Assembly: GCF_045679555.1 (NCBI RefSeq)
Contig: NC_092110.1
Span: forward strand, 1,281,501-1,345,500
Source of the DNA: Salvelinus alpinus
Lineage: Eukaryota; Chordata; Actinopteri; Salmoniformes; Salmonidae
Reading direction: 5' to 3'
Length of the DNA: 64,000 nt
Of this stretch, positions 38,387-54,612 are shown piece after piece; position 1 is the stretch's first letter; each line of letters opens with the position of its first letter. The notes under the pieces are model-generated. The model was given only the letters and a program-made list of their open reading frames with translations, did no database searches and was not told where the DNA came from. Made by a program: the position numbers and the translations under genes.

Positions 38387-39375
38387 ATGGATCGTCAGGA
38401 CTTCCAACAGCCGAAGCTAAGTAGTAACATTAACATGATGCCTTCTAATTGCAGTCGCTGTAATATACAGGAGAACGATCGCCTTACGGCGAGGATAGCT
38501 GTGCTGCAAGCCCAGCTTCAGACGCAATCATTAGGCAAGGGTAATTTCAGTGTAGGAAAGGATGAAACAGCGTCTGTGCCACCAGTAAGTACAGATAGTA
38601 ACGTTAGTATAAATCCCCTCGTACGGTCCCCGCAGCCGGACAACTTTCTCATGGCTTCTGGAGGGAAATGCTGTAGGAATGCTCAACCGGTGTCGCTCAT
38701 TCAGCCGACAGAAACTTTCAACCGGTTCTCCCCATTAAGCAGCGAGTCGGAGTCAGAGGCCGAGCCTTCTCTGGTCTCTACTCCTCCCGTTACGGGGTCT
38801 GAGACGCCGAAAGCTCCCACCATTAGCTCTGACAAATTGAAAACCCTAGTCATTGGCGACTCCATTACCCGCAGTATTAGACTTAAAACAAATCATCCAG
38901 CGATCATACACTGTTTACCAGGGGGCAGGGCTACCGACTTTAAGGCTAATCTGAAGATGGTGCTGGCTAAAGCTAAAACTGGTGAGTGTAGAGAGTATAG
39001 AGATATTGTTATCCACGTCAGCACCAACGATGTTAGGATGAAACAGTCAGAGGTCACCAAACGCAACATAGCTTCAGCGTGTAAATCAGCTAGAAAGATG
39101 TGTCAGCATCAAGTAATTGTCTCTGGCCCCCTCCCAGTTAGGGGGAGTGATGAGCTCTACAGCAGAGTCTCACAACTCAATCGCTGGTTGAAAACTGTTT
39201 TCTGCCCCTCCCAAAAGATAGAATTTGTATATAATTGGCCCTCTTTCTGAGGCTCACCCACAAACAGGACCAAGCCTGGCCTGTTGAGGAGTGACGGACT
39301 CCATCCTAGCTGGAGGGGTGCTCTCATCTTATCTACGAACATAGATAGGGCTCTAACTCCCTTAGCTCCACAATA
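38387..39375 (+). pseudogene. LINE ORF1 with SGNH/GDSL-type esterase domain, nonsense-mutated
   Basis: The open part (38387-39250, 287 codons) starts MDRQDFQQPK and has a CSRCNIQEN zinc-like pair and a coiled segment (residues about 25-50). The esterase domain carries the catalytic Ser block VIGDSITRS near residue 157 and HVSTNDVR near 209. The frame stops at TGA 39248-39250. The same frame continues past it through SDGLHPSW (the catalytic Asp-His block) to TAA at 39373. The stop most likely arose from TGG, since a Trp fits this position. The truncated protein would lack the Asp-His part of the active site. Such esterase ORF1s are known in L2/CR1 LINEs; their exact role is unclear. Confidence 0.85.
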
Positions 39376-39503
39376 AAATAGGGTGCAGGCCAGGCAGCAG
39401 GCTGTTAGCCAGCCTGCCAGCTTAGTCTGCCACTAGCACAGTCAGTCTGGAGTCTGCCACTAGCACAGTCAGTGTAGTCAGCTCAGCTATCCCCATTGAG
39501 GCC

Positions 39504-42258
<2,755 letters not shown>

Positions 42259-43578
42259 AGCTCCATTTTGATGGAATCTTCTTTCTACCCATGTGAGAGA
42301 CGCAGACTCGGTCTCAACCTTTAAGTCTTTACTGAAGACTCATCTCTTCAGTAGGTCATATGATTGAGTGTAGTCTGGCACCGGAGTGTGAAGGTGAACG
42401 GAAATGCTCTGGAGCAACGAATCGCCCGGTTCCCCTCTCTCCACTGGGATTCTCTGCCTCTAACCCTATTCCAGGGGCTGAGTCACTGGCTTACTGGTGC
42501 TCTTCCATGCCGTACATAGGAGAGGTGCGTCACTTGAGTGGGTTGAGTTGCTGACGTGGTCTTCCTGTCTGGGTTGGCGCCCCCCCTTGGGTTGTGCCGT
42601 GGCGGAGATCTGTGTGGGCTATACTCAGCCTTGTCTCAGTATGGTAAGTTGGTGGTTGAAGATATCCCTCTAGTGGTGGGGGGGCTGTGCTTTGGCAAAG
42701 TGGGTGGGGTTATATCCTGCCTGTTTGGCCCTGTCCGGGGGTATCATCGGATGGGGCCACAGTGTCTCCTGACGCCTCCTGTCTCAGCCTCCAGTATTTA
42801 TGCTGCAGTAGTTTGTGTCGGGGGGCTAGGGTCAGTCTGTTATATCTGGAGTATTTCTCCTGTCTTATCCGGTGTGCTGTGTGAATTTAAGTATGCTCTC
42901 TCTAATTCTCTCTTTCTCTCTTTCTTTCTTTCTTTCTCTCTCTTAGAGGACCTGAGCCCTAGGACCATGCCTCAGGACTACCTGGCATGACGACTCCTTG
43001 CTGTCCCCAGTCCACCTGGCCGTGCTGCTGCTCCAGTTTCAACTGTTCTGCCTGCGGCTATGGTAACCTGATCTGTTCACCGGATGTGCTACCTGTCCCA
43101 GACCTGCTTTTTTCAACTCTCTAGAGACAGCAGGAGCGGTAGAGATATTCTCAACATTTACTCCTGAGGTGCTGACTTGCTGCACCCTCGACAACTACTG
43201 TGATTATTATTATTTGACCATGCTGGTCATTTATGAACATTTGAACATCTTGGCCATGTTCTGTTACAATCTCCACCCGGCACAGCCAGAAGAGGACTGG
43301 CCACCCCTCATAGCCTGGTTCTTCTCTAGGTTTCTTCCTAGGTTTTGGCCTTTCTAGGGAGTTTTTCCTAACCACCGTGCTTCTACACCTGCATTGCTTG
43401 CTGTTTGGGGTTTTAGGCTGGGTTTCTGTACAGCACTTTGATATATCAGCTGATGTAAGGCTATATAAATACATTTGATTTGAATTTGATTAGATTAAAG
43501 AAGCAATAAAACTGGCCTTCTTTAGACTAGTTGAGTATCTGGAGCATCAGTATTTGTGGGTTTGATTACAGGCTCAAA

Positions 43579-43857
43579 ATGGCCAGAAACAAAGACTTTT
43601 CTTCTGAAACTCGTCAGTCTATTCTTGTTCTGAGAAATGAAGGCTATTCCGTACGAGAAATTGCCAAGAAACTGAAGATCTCGTACAATGCTGTGTACTA
43701 CTCCCTTCACAGAATAGCGCAAACTGGCTCTAACCAGAATAGAAAGAGGAGTGGGAGAACCCGTTGCACAACTGAGCAAGAGGACAAGTACATTAGTTTG
43801 AGAAACAGACACCTGACAAGTCCTCAACTGGCAGCTTCATTAAATAGTACCCGCTAA
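43579..43857 (+). pseudogene. Tc1-like transposase N-terminal fragment of element H
   Basis: The start MARNKDFSSETRQSILVLRN and the helix-turn-helix (REIAKKLKISYNAVYYSLHR) are intact, followed by an RSGRTRCTTEQED linker. The frame ends at TAA after NSTR (43855-43857). Homology stops near 43900, before any DDE block. Confidence 0.85.
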
Positions 43858-43900
43858 ACACACCTCTCAGCGTGAACAGTGAAGAGGCGACTCCGGGATG

Positions 43901-45972
43901 GAGTGTTTCTCCCTCATTATTAAGGGAGAGGGAGGGCTTTGGGGTGCCTCATGGAGAAAGAACCTGGGGTGATATGGGAGCAGAGAGTGAGGGGTGGTTC
44001 TGGGGTGGAGGATGGGAGGGGTGAGGTGGGGTATTATTTAGGGGAGTGATCGGGGCCCAGGACAGCACCTGACTTGGCTGGTGTAGCGTCAGCCCTCCTC
44101 CTGGGGCAGGCATCCTAGCAATACCTAATGTGGAGGCAATTAGATTATTACAGCTCCAGATGGCAGTTACACAGCCAGATAGCTATTCTGTGATAAGCTT
44201 ACAAGACTCTGGTGTGCTACACTCACTTTCTCTGCTCTATTCAAATCTCTCTCTTAGCTTGATTAAAGTTTTCTCTGTCTTAGCTCAATTTCTCTCTCTC
44301 GAATTCAAAGTTGCTTTCTTTCTCTCCTTCTACATTCATCTCTCGCTTTCTTGTTTACCCTTCACTCAGTCTCTCGCTCACACTCTCTCTCATTCATAGT
44401 AAACATGAATGCCAAATGATCTTCTTTAATTTCTATACCCTAATGATATACAACCTGTAAGCCTGAACATAAACACCAGTGGGACTAGCAACTTGTGGCA
44501 AAGTTACATTTATTATATTTTGTCACAGCACATTTATAAGTCACAGAGAAGAATGTGGAGCAGTTGATTGATTGAGGGTTACACGGTGTGGTGTGGTGTT
44601 AGAGAGCCGTGTTTCTCAACCTTTTATACGATCTCTCAGATTACGGCTGGGATTCAATATGATTCAACGCAATTATTAAAGGCAATGTTACCGAGTAAGT
44701 GGAGATCGCATCAAGGTAAACGCTGCAGATGGCATCTCAATAGAAATGACCTTTAAATGTAAAGAGCGCTAACACGGATCTAGCGAATCTAGGCCCAACA
44801 CTAGCAATTGAGAACTGATTAAATCGTTGTTAGCTAACCATCTGAGGAACTGGTTAGAAACAGTAACAGTCCACATACTAGTGGTGTATCAATGTTCTAT
44901 ATCAATGGGAGAAACACTGGTATAGAGTGAACACATTCCCATTCCCTTTTCATGTAACAGAGACCACATTGAAGATGCTCTCAATTGTGCATCTTCATAC
45001 GATTAATTTCAATAAATACTGTACAAAAAATGGATCTAAGACCGAGATAAAAAAACATGGCATATGCTGAAAAAAGTACATACCCTTTACAATTAGCTAT
45101 AAAAACTAAACGGTTTACAAAGATGTTGGTACACTGCACTGTGTATTACATACAGTATATATTTCATTATGAGTTTGTATATACATGTATATTATTTACT
45201 TATGCTTTTAAATAAAGTGCCTTTCTTAAAAAAAAAACATGTTCACAAAAATGATACCTTATCTTTTCAAAAGAAAATATTCCTGATAAAAAAGGTTTGC
45301 AACGTAAACTTTCAAATGTAAGCCCAAGACGAGACAGCTCCAAAAAGACTAAAGTATTTTTCCATGACAAAAACAACAAAGAATGTTTCAAATTGAGAAA
45401 CAGCATTGAAGTTGGCCAATGATAAATAGCACAATGAAACATGTTGCCAACTGCAGTGTACTAGGAACATTTCTCCCATAAACCCATGAACTTTAAAACA
45501 GATGGTTTTGCATCATCATCACCCCATTGGTTTGTAAGAAAAGTAAACACAATCATTGTATAATCGTTGCACTTTATTCCCTTCTCACAAGCTCTATCAC
45601 CTTAACATTTCCCTTTGCTAAATATGTAAAAGGTCCAACAATGAGACAGAATCTGTAAGGTATCTGTAAGGTACATGGAAAAGAGTCAAGCAATTCATAC
45701 TGTGGATTTAACAGTGGCCATTGGAAAATAGTCAGTTTGATACTGTACAGAGAAAGAGAGAGGGCAAGAGGGAGAGGTGGCCCTGGCTTGCTTTCAAAAC
45801 AATATAACTTTGAGAATCAGGCCAATGTCAATACTTTCTAAGAAACAGTTCTGATAGCCAGCCTTCCTTCCATCCCTCTCTCTTTTTACTCGTCTCTCTC
45901 CTTCTCTCCCTTTTCCTCTGTAGCCATACTTTACTCAGCACTCCTACAGAACACACATACACAGATCTACAG
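43901..45972. other. Intergenic sequence without a recognisable gene
   Basis: I see no motif-bearing frame and no repeat family that I can name. The minus-strand frame at 45200-45442 is AT-rich and lacks motifs. The stretch could contain part of a long 3' UTR or unique intergenic DNA. Confidence 0.5.
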
Positions 45973-47165
45973 CAGTGGAGGCTCCTCCTCAGAGGAGGGG
46001 AGGATCATCCTACTCAGTAATTTCATGAAAAATAGTGAAACATTATAAAGGTTATCCTTTTAAGATGATACTTTTCTAAATATATTCACATGTCACCAAT
46101 TAACTGATTAAAACACACTGTTTTGCAATGAAGGTCTACAGTAGCCTCAACAGCACTCTCTGGGGTAGCACCATGGTGTAGCCGGAGGACAGCTAGTTTC
46201 CGTCCTCCTCTAGGTACATTGACTTCAATAAAAAACCTAGAACAATGGATTAAAGCGATCTTTAAGAAATCATTCACTGCCTTTTTTGTTGAGTGCAAAA
46301 ATTAAGGAGAAGCAGCAGAGAGAGCGAGAGCGAGAGCTAGCTCTATTTCTTTTTTTTCTTTTTACTTTCATTCACTTAGCTAGCTAATTCAGTTAGCTAA
46401 TTTAGCCTACTCAAACACCCGGCACAAACAGAAGCATGCTATTTATGTTAGCTATCTGGCTAAGGCTATCCAACACTGGAACTCTTCCAAGTCAAGGTAA
46501 GCGGTTGAATTAATTTATTGCCACGAGGCCCGCCGGTGTAACTGCTAAACTGCTTGCTGTACACTGTACTGCGTGATTGTAGCGGGTTTACTAACGCGTT
46601 AGTTCTAGTAGCTATGTTGACTATGACGTTAGCTAATATGGTGACAACGATGTAGGCTGTGTGTAGTGGTTAGCGATTATGGTATGAAGGTTTGGCTTGG
46701 AAAGTTTATTTTTGCATGGCCACAGACAGCTGTTGTGCACTGAAAGGGAAAAGGTGAGGGGAGGATAGCACGAGATGCGAGAAGGAATTATACAATGAGC
46801 AAAGTGATGATTCTGTTTGTATGTGGCTGCTATGAAAGTGAACTGTGTGTGCGGGTGATCAGGGGTGTATTCATTCCGCCGATTCTGTTGAAAAACGTTT
46901 CTTAAACGGAAATAAAAGGGAACGAAACGGAGAATAAACCTACCTGAATTTGTCCAATAGAAACTCTCGTTTGCAGCTGTTTGGACTAATGATTACACCC
47001 TAGATCAGCTATATTCAGGCAAGAATGTGCAAAGCGGTATTGAATGTGTCACTGTCTGTAACCTTGATTCCTCCAATTTGTCTCTCGATCTGTTATAAAC
47101 TTTCATTCGTAGACTAGGTTGTAGCAACCTCATGATAGATATAGGTTGCACGTGCATACACACAA
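45973..47165. mobile_element. DNA-transposon remnant, probably hAT-type
   Basis: The left end CAGTGGAGGCTCCTCCTCAG resembles the terminal repeat of a common salmonid family that shares its first bases with the MITE at 47208. Internal sequence (GTGTATTCATTCCGCCGATTC, GATTACACCCTAGATCAGC) is also widespread in salmonids. No right terminal repeat or transposase frame was found. Confidence 0.5.
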
Positions 47166-47207
47166 CACGGAGTACATTCCTAGGACAGAGAGATATGCTG
47201 TGAGGGT

Positions 47208-47349
47208 CAGTGGAGGCTGCTGAGGGGAGGACAGCTCATAATAATGGCTGGAATGGAGTGTAATGGCTGGAATAGAGTGAATGGAATGGTACCAAACACA
47301 TGAAAACCATTATACCTATGAGTCGTCCTCCCCTCAGCAGCCTCCACTG
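47208..47349. mobile_element. MITE with long terminal inverted repeats
   Basis: The 142-bp element starts CAGTGGAGGCTGCTGAGGGG and ends with its near-exact reverse complement, CCCTCAGCAGCCTCCACTG. It has no coding capacity. The first nine bases match the remnant at 45973, so that element or a relative may have supplied the transposase. A clear 8-bp target duplication was not seen. Confidence 0.85.
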
Positions 47350-47386
47350 GGTGTAGTGGGTGTAGTGTAGTGTAGTGTAATGTGAT
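47350..47386. repeat. Short GTGTA tandem tract
   Basis: Several imperfect GTGTA(GTG) units directly follow the MITE. Confidence 0.6.
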
Positions 47387-47515
47387 GGTGAAACCTGAGG
47401 CTGCAGCAGGCAGGCTGGAGAGCCATGCAGCAGTGTGAGTCTGAGCTGTTAATGCCATGAGGATTCAGGGGGTTTTCACAGCTGGGCCCAATGGAAGATG
47501 AACCCAGTGTAGTGT

Positions 47516-47752
47516 GAAGGTATCCATTACTCCATGCCAAACACAGTCAGAATGGACTCAATTAAAGAGGGACTTCGTCCCAAATAGTACCCTATTCCCT
47601 TTATAACGCACTACTTTTGACCAGGGCCCTGCCCATAGGGCTCTGGTCCAAAACAGTGCACTATATAGGCAATAGGCTGCCATTTGGGACAAATTCCCTC
47701 TTTAATTGAGTCCATTCTGACTGTGTCTGGCATGAAGTAATGGATATCTTCC
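47516..47752. repeat. 237-bp near-palindrome
   Basis: The left arm runs from about 47516 to 47634 and the right from about 47636 to 47752, reverse complements with a limited number of mismatches. The centre (GTCCCAAATAGTACCC ... GGCTGCCATTTGGGAC, 47578-47691) is a common salmonid inverted-repeat MITE. The outer 60 bp of each arm (for example CAGTCAGAATGGACTCAATT and its complement) extend the palindrome beyond that core. Confidence 0.85.
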
Positions 47753-48719
47753 AGGGACTGTGGATGGTTAACTGGTCATATCCCAACGTACACTCCTCAT
47801 ATGAATCACCAGCATTACTTTGTCTGTGTTCACTTGACTGTGTGTTTGGTAGTGATATGAAGCAACAATGTGATGGTCGAGGCAGTTTGAGTCCATAGGA
47901 ACACATCACATTCAATGACAAGGCTTTGGATACTATGTGATTAAAATGTTCACAATCCATGTAAAACAACACGGCACAATTGAAAAAATCTATGGCACAT
48001 GAAAACCAAACGAGGGTGGTCTGCGGTGATAGGTGGGATGGGCTGAGAGTGGCCGAGGGGTGGGATTAAAGAGCTCATGTTCGGTAATGTATTATTGTTA
48101 TGTGATTGCTATATATAAAAGTACCATGTATGTAAAATCTATATGTACAATGTATGTATAAGTAGCAAAAATGCTGTAAAAAAAAACAAAAATATATTTG
48201 TGTCCTCCGAAGGGGGGGTTAAGGGGAAAAAAGGGTGAAAAATGGCAAGGCTTTGATCAGAGAATGTGGACAAATGTTACCAGCACCGTGTCTCAACAGA
48301 TGAAGGAGAACGCATGTCATACTGCTGTTTCATCTGAGAGAATTTGAGGGAAAAAAACGGTGTTCATACCAGAGGCTGTAACGCTCTTCTCATATTATGT
48401 TCGTCAGTGTGTCTGAGTCCAACTACTACAGCCCTCTGTGTTCTTATTGTGATTGGCATCTTGATGAATTGGGATCTCTGTGAAGTTTCTAAACGCTATT
48501 CGCTTAACTGGCTTCGATATGGCAGAGTGCAGGATGTTGAGGGAATACTGGAGGGCTGCCTGACTCTGTGTGTGTGTGTCTGTGTTTGTCTTTAGTGATG
48601 GCCTGATGACAACCTACAGAGAATTCCCCTATGCCAACTTGAGCCAGCTATGAATGGGCATGGATGAGGGCGAGGGAGAGAGACAGGGAGGGAAGGAGAA
48701 AAGGAGCAAGCTACCAGCT
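47753..48719. other. Intergenic sequence without a recognisable gene
   Basis: No supported frame. A short TG tract lies near 48570-48590. Confidence 0.5.
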
Positions 48720-49060
48720 CCCACAGTCTCACGTCAGAACTAGACTTTCATCCATGTTTCTTAAACGTCAAATTTAGAAGTTGTTCCAAATGTCAAATGT
48801 GTTTAAGGTTAAGTTTAGTCATTAACTCCACATTTTTAAGCTTAGCGGTTAAGCTTAGGCATTAACTCCAAATTCTTAGGTTAGGCAGTAACTCTGAATG
48901 GTTAAGGTAAGGTTGAAGGTTTGGAATACCCTTTAAAACAAAAATACTTTCCATTGCTGGTTTTGAACTTGCAACCTTTGAAATCAGAGGCAGATGATTA
49001 CACCCAATCCCCGTCCACAACACCACAGCAAAAACCAAAACCTACTTGAAGGTAACAGTG
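48720..49060 (-). mobile_element. tRNA-like SINE or shared interspersed repeat
   Basis: On the minus strand a B-box-like GGTTGCAAGTTCAAAACC lies at about 48958-48975. The adjoining segment (CCACAGTCTCACGTCAGAAC, CGTCAAATTTAGAAG) is shared with 22060-22215. Two loosely repeated TTAGG/TTAAG-rich units lie at about 48800-48910. Confidence 0.45.
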
Positions 49061-49171
49061 CTCACTATTGCTCCTAGTGGCCGGTTTACACATTTCCCGA
49101 CATCGAACATTGACTTGTATCACGGGTGACCTGGCTGCAATTAAGTATAAAAAAAGGGAAGGAGAGGATAA

Positions 49172-49320
49172 GTCCCGAGTGGCTCAGTTGGTAGAGCATA
49201 GCTCTTGCAATGCCAGGGTTGTGGATTCATGTCCCATGGGGGACCAGTATGAAAAAGTATAAAGATTGTATTGTAAGTTGCTCTGGATAAGAGCATCTGC
49301 TAAATTACTCAAATGTAAAA
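49172..49320 (+). mobile_element. tRNA-derived SINE
   Basis: A tRNA-like head contains an A box (TGGCTCAGTTGG, 49180-49191) and a B-box-like GTGGATTCATGTCC near 49219. It is followed by the SINE body and LINE-shared tail CTCTGGATAAGAGCATCTGC. The frame 49068-49262 across it is a known kind of SINE artefact and is not a gene. Confidence 0.8.
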
Positions 49321-51239
49321 ATAAGAGAGAGAGTGACTGAGTGTGTAACACCAAAGGTTGTGTGTTGTTTCTACTGTTGTCATTGCAGTGTGGAGCTGGA
49401 GCGCTGTCCATCAACACTATTCTTTCAGGATGTGTTCAGCCTCAACATCTCTCAATGGCACTCAGTCTGATAACCAGGATTAAGACCTTAAAACAACACC
49501 GGGCAACAAGACAGGGTGGAGAGGCAGCAGGTCTTGGACACCAGTGAAGGGGAGAGCTCTTCAAAGGGTTCCACTGTTTACAGTTATGTCTCTCTGCTCA
49601 ACTCCCACTCCTCTCTGGAGAAAGGACCTCCATGCATCAACTGAGCCCAGACACCCCTCTCCTGCACCTTCACTTCTACCTCCAGCCTCACTCCATCCTC
49701 CCCCTCACCCCTAGAGAGTCCAAGTATCTCTCTCCTTTCAAGCTCCCCTACCAAGTCTTTTCCTCTCTCCCTCTCCGCCGGCACATCTACGAGTGTCTCG
49801 GGTTGCGAGGAATGCAACACCGTGACTTGTTAACAGGCGGTAAAAGGAAAACATCTCCATACGGTTCAATTATGGATCAGATTAAACGATGGAGCAATCC
49901 TTAGGATGGAAAACAAGCGGCGTGTCTGTCGATGAGAGAGAGAAAGAGAGCGAGAGCGACCTTCAAGGTTTCAACAATGTATTTTTATGTTTCCCCCGGG
50001 ATTAGCTAACCATGACCCAGTGCAACTTTATCTGACGGAGCATTACGGCCAAATGGCTCAGGAGGATGAGTATCTGGTCCTCTGATACTGGATATGACTG
50101 GATGAATGACACAATAGAGTTCTAGGGGTCAACATCTCCAAAGAAATATGTGGCTTGACATGAAATAAGAAAGTAAGAAAAGCACAATGCATCTTGGGGC
50201 TGTGCTTGATCAGTCTGTTTTTTTCCCCCCCGACTGGAGTTGGGCCAGGAGAGAGAGAGAGCGTTGGGGAGAGAAATAGAGAGAGATAGAGAGAGAGAAG
50301 GGATGGAGAGAGAGAGAGGTGGATAGAAAGAAGACAGAGATTGTGAGAGAGAGCTTCAAGTCTAAGACAAACAACAACTAACATTCTGTGTTGAATTCAT
50401 CCCCATTTTAGCAGCTTGACAGGAATTCCTTTCATGAGACATCCGAGTATTTGAGTAAATACAATACAGGCCCAATATGAGTCCAATAAATACACTATCC
50501 ATGTTCCTCCATGTTCCCTCAGGGGTTCTGGAGCAGCCCATGGCAACCACTGAGCCATCCCATCCCCCTGTACCCATCCCCCCATCCCTTTTCTCAATAG
50601 CAGCAGCACATGTGAGTCTATGGGGTGGTGGGTTGAGGGGTGTCAGAGAGAACTAGGACAATCTCATTGCAGTCTCTCCCTCTTTAAAATTTCCCAAACC
50701 AGTGTTTTTTTTTCTTGTTTTTTGAGTGTAGCCCAAAAAAACGCTCTCCAAAATCTGGACTTTCACAAGCAATAAATTACCAGTTAGAAAATAGTTGTTT
50801 TTTCTCTTCCCGTAACACCACAGTAAGTCATCCATGGGAAAGCATATTCCAATTGGCAGGTGGATTCTGATGAGTCATCCAATGAGGGAATGCTTGATGG
50901 TGATGATGTCATAACAATGCGCCATTAAGACGTGACGCTCATAGAGTTTTCCCACGCACACCAGATAAGAGTATTCAACTTGACTCCATTTTGGATGGGT
51001 GGCTGCCGGGTTGCCTGACTAGAAAAATGTAAAATTTCGGTATTCACTAAACTCTGTGCCGCAATGTGACCAAACACTGAATAAGAGGGAGGGAATATCC
51101 AGGTCTCCTTTCATCCAAAGCAACTGATAGTTTACACAATATATTCAGTATGTGGCCCATGCCCGAATCCAATAGAGCCATTGGAACCATGTGTCTCTCT
51201 CCCCACGCAGGATCTCAGTACTCCTCCCCCTCTCCTCCC
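49321..51239. other. Region 3' of the isthmin coding end, no gene recognised
   Basis: This lies downstream of the isthmin stop codon on the minus strand and may include its 3' UTR. No convincing AATAAA was found on that strand close to the stop. A GA-rich tract lies at 50240-50360. Frames at 50058-50835 lack motifs. Confidence 0.45.
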
Positions 51240-51773
<534 letters not shown>

Positions 51774-52830
51774 TCATACAGGAGTCAACAGACGATGAAT
51801 AAACTATCAATCAATACCACAACAGTCAATAGGCCATCGACAAGGATCAATCAATGATCAGCAGCGATCAATTAACTATCAATAAGCACAGAAACATACA
51901 CTGTAAGCACCTGCTACTATAAGTGATGCACACGTATAGAGTTGAATCGTAGCTTGAGGCACAGACAAAGCATGAACTTTCGCACAAATCACCCATTGAC
52001 ATCTATGCATGATTTGTGTGAAACATCACATTTTCAATGCGTATATAAATAAAAAATGGATTCGGACCATATTAAGTACATTTTCCAGCACATAGAATAT
52101 ATGCAGTATATATAGTACCGATGAAATACTACAATGCATACTAATCAAAGGTAATCAACGGCTCTCTTTCAACAGCTCAGGTTTTGGCTGTGATAAAAAG
52201 ATGACTTTCGGGGAGGATTATAAGGTAAGACAGCATTGGTAACCCTGAGGAAACCAGAGAGACTTTCCAAGCATAGAGGAGTGATTTCAGCGCTTTAAAA
52301 CCCATTACTTTGAACCGGGGGGGCTGCAAAGCTCTCAAAGACCATGGAGAGCGAACGAGAGCGGGTTAAAAAACAAAGAGAATAGAATGTTGGAGGCTGC
52401 GGTCAAATTGGAACCTATTCATTATAAACATTTATGTTCCGTAGTGGATTGGGGAAAGAGCAAAAAAAAAACTTCTGACACTTTATCTTGTTATGTTTTT
52501 GTTGCGCATTCTTTGTTATTTTTGCCCAGAGTGAAAAGAGCTATCCCTTTTCACTGGCCTGTGCCAGACGTAGGGAGAGCAATAAAAGACAAACAAAAAA
52601 GTAATTCAAACATTTCTTGGAGGAACAGATGGGTTTTTCATGGGCTTTGTAACAATCTCGGTGGAGCAAAATTCTGACTAACCCAACCGGACTCCTGCAG
52701 ACTCTCTATGATTGGAGCCCCAGTAGAGCAGTTTAAACCCCCCTAAACGGAACAGACCATTAAAGGCCCCCCCAAATACTAGAACGGGCCGTTGGCTACA
52801 GAAAAAGGGACAACCAGCTAATACACAGCC

Positions 52831-52864
52831 ACGCACACACACACACACACACACAAACACACAA
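52831..52864. repeat. Short (AC)n in the last isthmin intron
   Basis: About 12-15 AC units within the intron between 51758 and 52895. The rest of that intron has no recognisable element. Confidence 0.85.
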
Positions 52865-52895
52865 ACTTGTCATATACACATTTCAACAAACATAC

Positions 52896-52964
52896 TTGTG
52901 TCGAGGGAGTCAGTGCCATTTGTTGTCTCCAGAGGTATCAGCTCAGTCACTGCTAACAGGTCAT
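52896..52964 (-). CDS. ism2: Isthmin-2 linker exon
   Basis: A 69-base exon has an acceptor (TGTAG, 52965-52969) and donor (GTATG, 52891-52895) on the minus strand. Its phase joins correctly to both neighbours: two bases complete the codon begun by the TSP1 exon, and the final A joins AC of the AMOP exon. It encodes DLLAVTELIPLETTNGTDSL and two further residues, an acidic linker between the TSP1 and AMOP domains with one N-glycosylation sequon (NGT). This exon is too short for an ORF search and was found by splice phase and position. Confidence 0.88.
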
Positions 52965-53474
52965 CTACAGAGAGAGAGGACACAGACACTGGTTAGGAAA
53001 CCTGCTGAATGGATAGCCTCATACTGTAGGCAAAGGGAAAAAATTGTTTCTGAGTAGCTGTTGATAAGACTAGGGGGACTGTCTATGCCCAACACACACA
53101 CGCGCGCACGCACTCACACACACACCCACACTTTCCAGGGTAGCAGTAGGAGCCTTCATTGAGCGTTTTAAAACAGACATGGAGCTTTGTACACACCAGG
53201 ACTCTGCAGGAGGGTAACAGAACAGGCAGCGCACTACTAAACACAGTAACAGGGATCAACATCACGTTTGTCCAAGTCCCAACTGTACTGATATAAAGAG
53301 CCCTGTACTAGAAGCATCAGGCAGACCTATTAGGAAAAGCCTAATGGTACGATCACTGTAGAACTGATCACTAATACGTGAAAGGCTGGATACATTTTAG
53401 CCTGTTGCTTTAACACGTATAAAGTCCTTTGAAATCAGTGATCATGAAGGAAAGGCGGCACATAGAGGATGCTA

Positions 53475-54110
<636 letters not shown>

Positions 54111-54112
54111 CA

Positions 54113-54597
54113 TGAGGCTGTAGCTGGTGGCTGTCATTAACTTCATTAGGGCTGTAGCTAGTGGCTGTCATTAACTTCATTAGGGCTGTAGCTGGTGGCT
54201 GTCATTAACTTCATTAGGGCTGTAGCTAGTGGCTGTCATTGACTTCATTAGGGCTGTAGCTAGTGGCTGTCATTAACTTCATTAGGGCTGTAGCTAGTGG
54301 CTGTCATTAACTTCATTAGGGCTGTAGCTAGTGGCTGTCATTAACTTCACTAGGGCTGTAGCTAGTGGCTGTCATGAACTTCACTAGGGCTGTAGCTAGT
54401 GGCTGTCATTAACTTCACTAGGGCTGTAGCTAGTGGCTGTCATTAACTTCACTAGGGCTGTAGCTAGTGGCTGTCATTAACTTCACTAGGGCTGTAGCTA
54501 GTGGCTGTCATTAACTTCACTAGGGCTGTAGCTAGTGGCTGTCATTAACTTCACTAGGGCTGTAGCTAGTGGCTGCCATTAACTTCACTAGGGGTGT
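54113..54597. repeat. 34-bp minisatellite, about 14 copies
   Basis: The unit is TAGGGCTGTAGCTAGTGGCT followed by GTCATTAACTTCAT. The first six or so copies have CATTAGGG at the unit junction and the later copies have CACTAGGG, so the array expanded in blocks. The last copies are degenerate (GGGGTGTAGCTTGTGGG). It probably lies within an isthmin intron. Confidence 0.95.
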
Positions 54598-54612
54598 AGC
54601 TTGTGGGTGTTC

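Noticed and set aside
42556..42990. Frame of 144 codons after the LINE ORF2
   Set aside because: It lies in the LINE 3' UTR, which is shared among copies, and has no domain.
45200..45442. Minus-strand frame of 80 codons
   Set aside because: AT-rich, no motif, and no splice or promoter context.
49172..49246. Possible real tRNA gene
   Set aside because: The A and B boxes are present, but the B box is degenerate and a SINE body follows directly.
49068..49262. Frame encoding RVAQLVEHSSCNARVVDSC
   Set aside because: This peptide comes from translating the tRNA-like head of a SINE and recurs wherever such SINEs occur.
54113..54597. CRISPR-like array
   Set aside because: The 34-bp units are directly adjacent with no unique spacers, and the organism is a vertebrate; it is a minisatellite.
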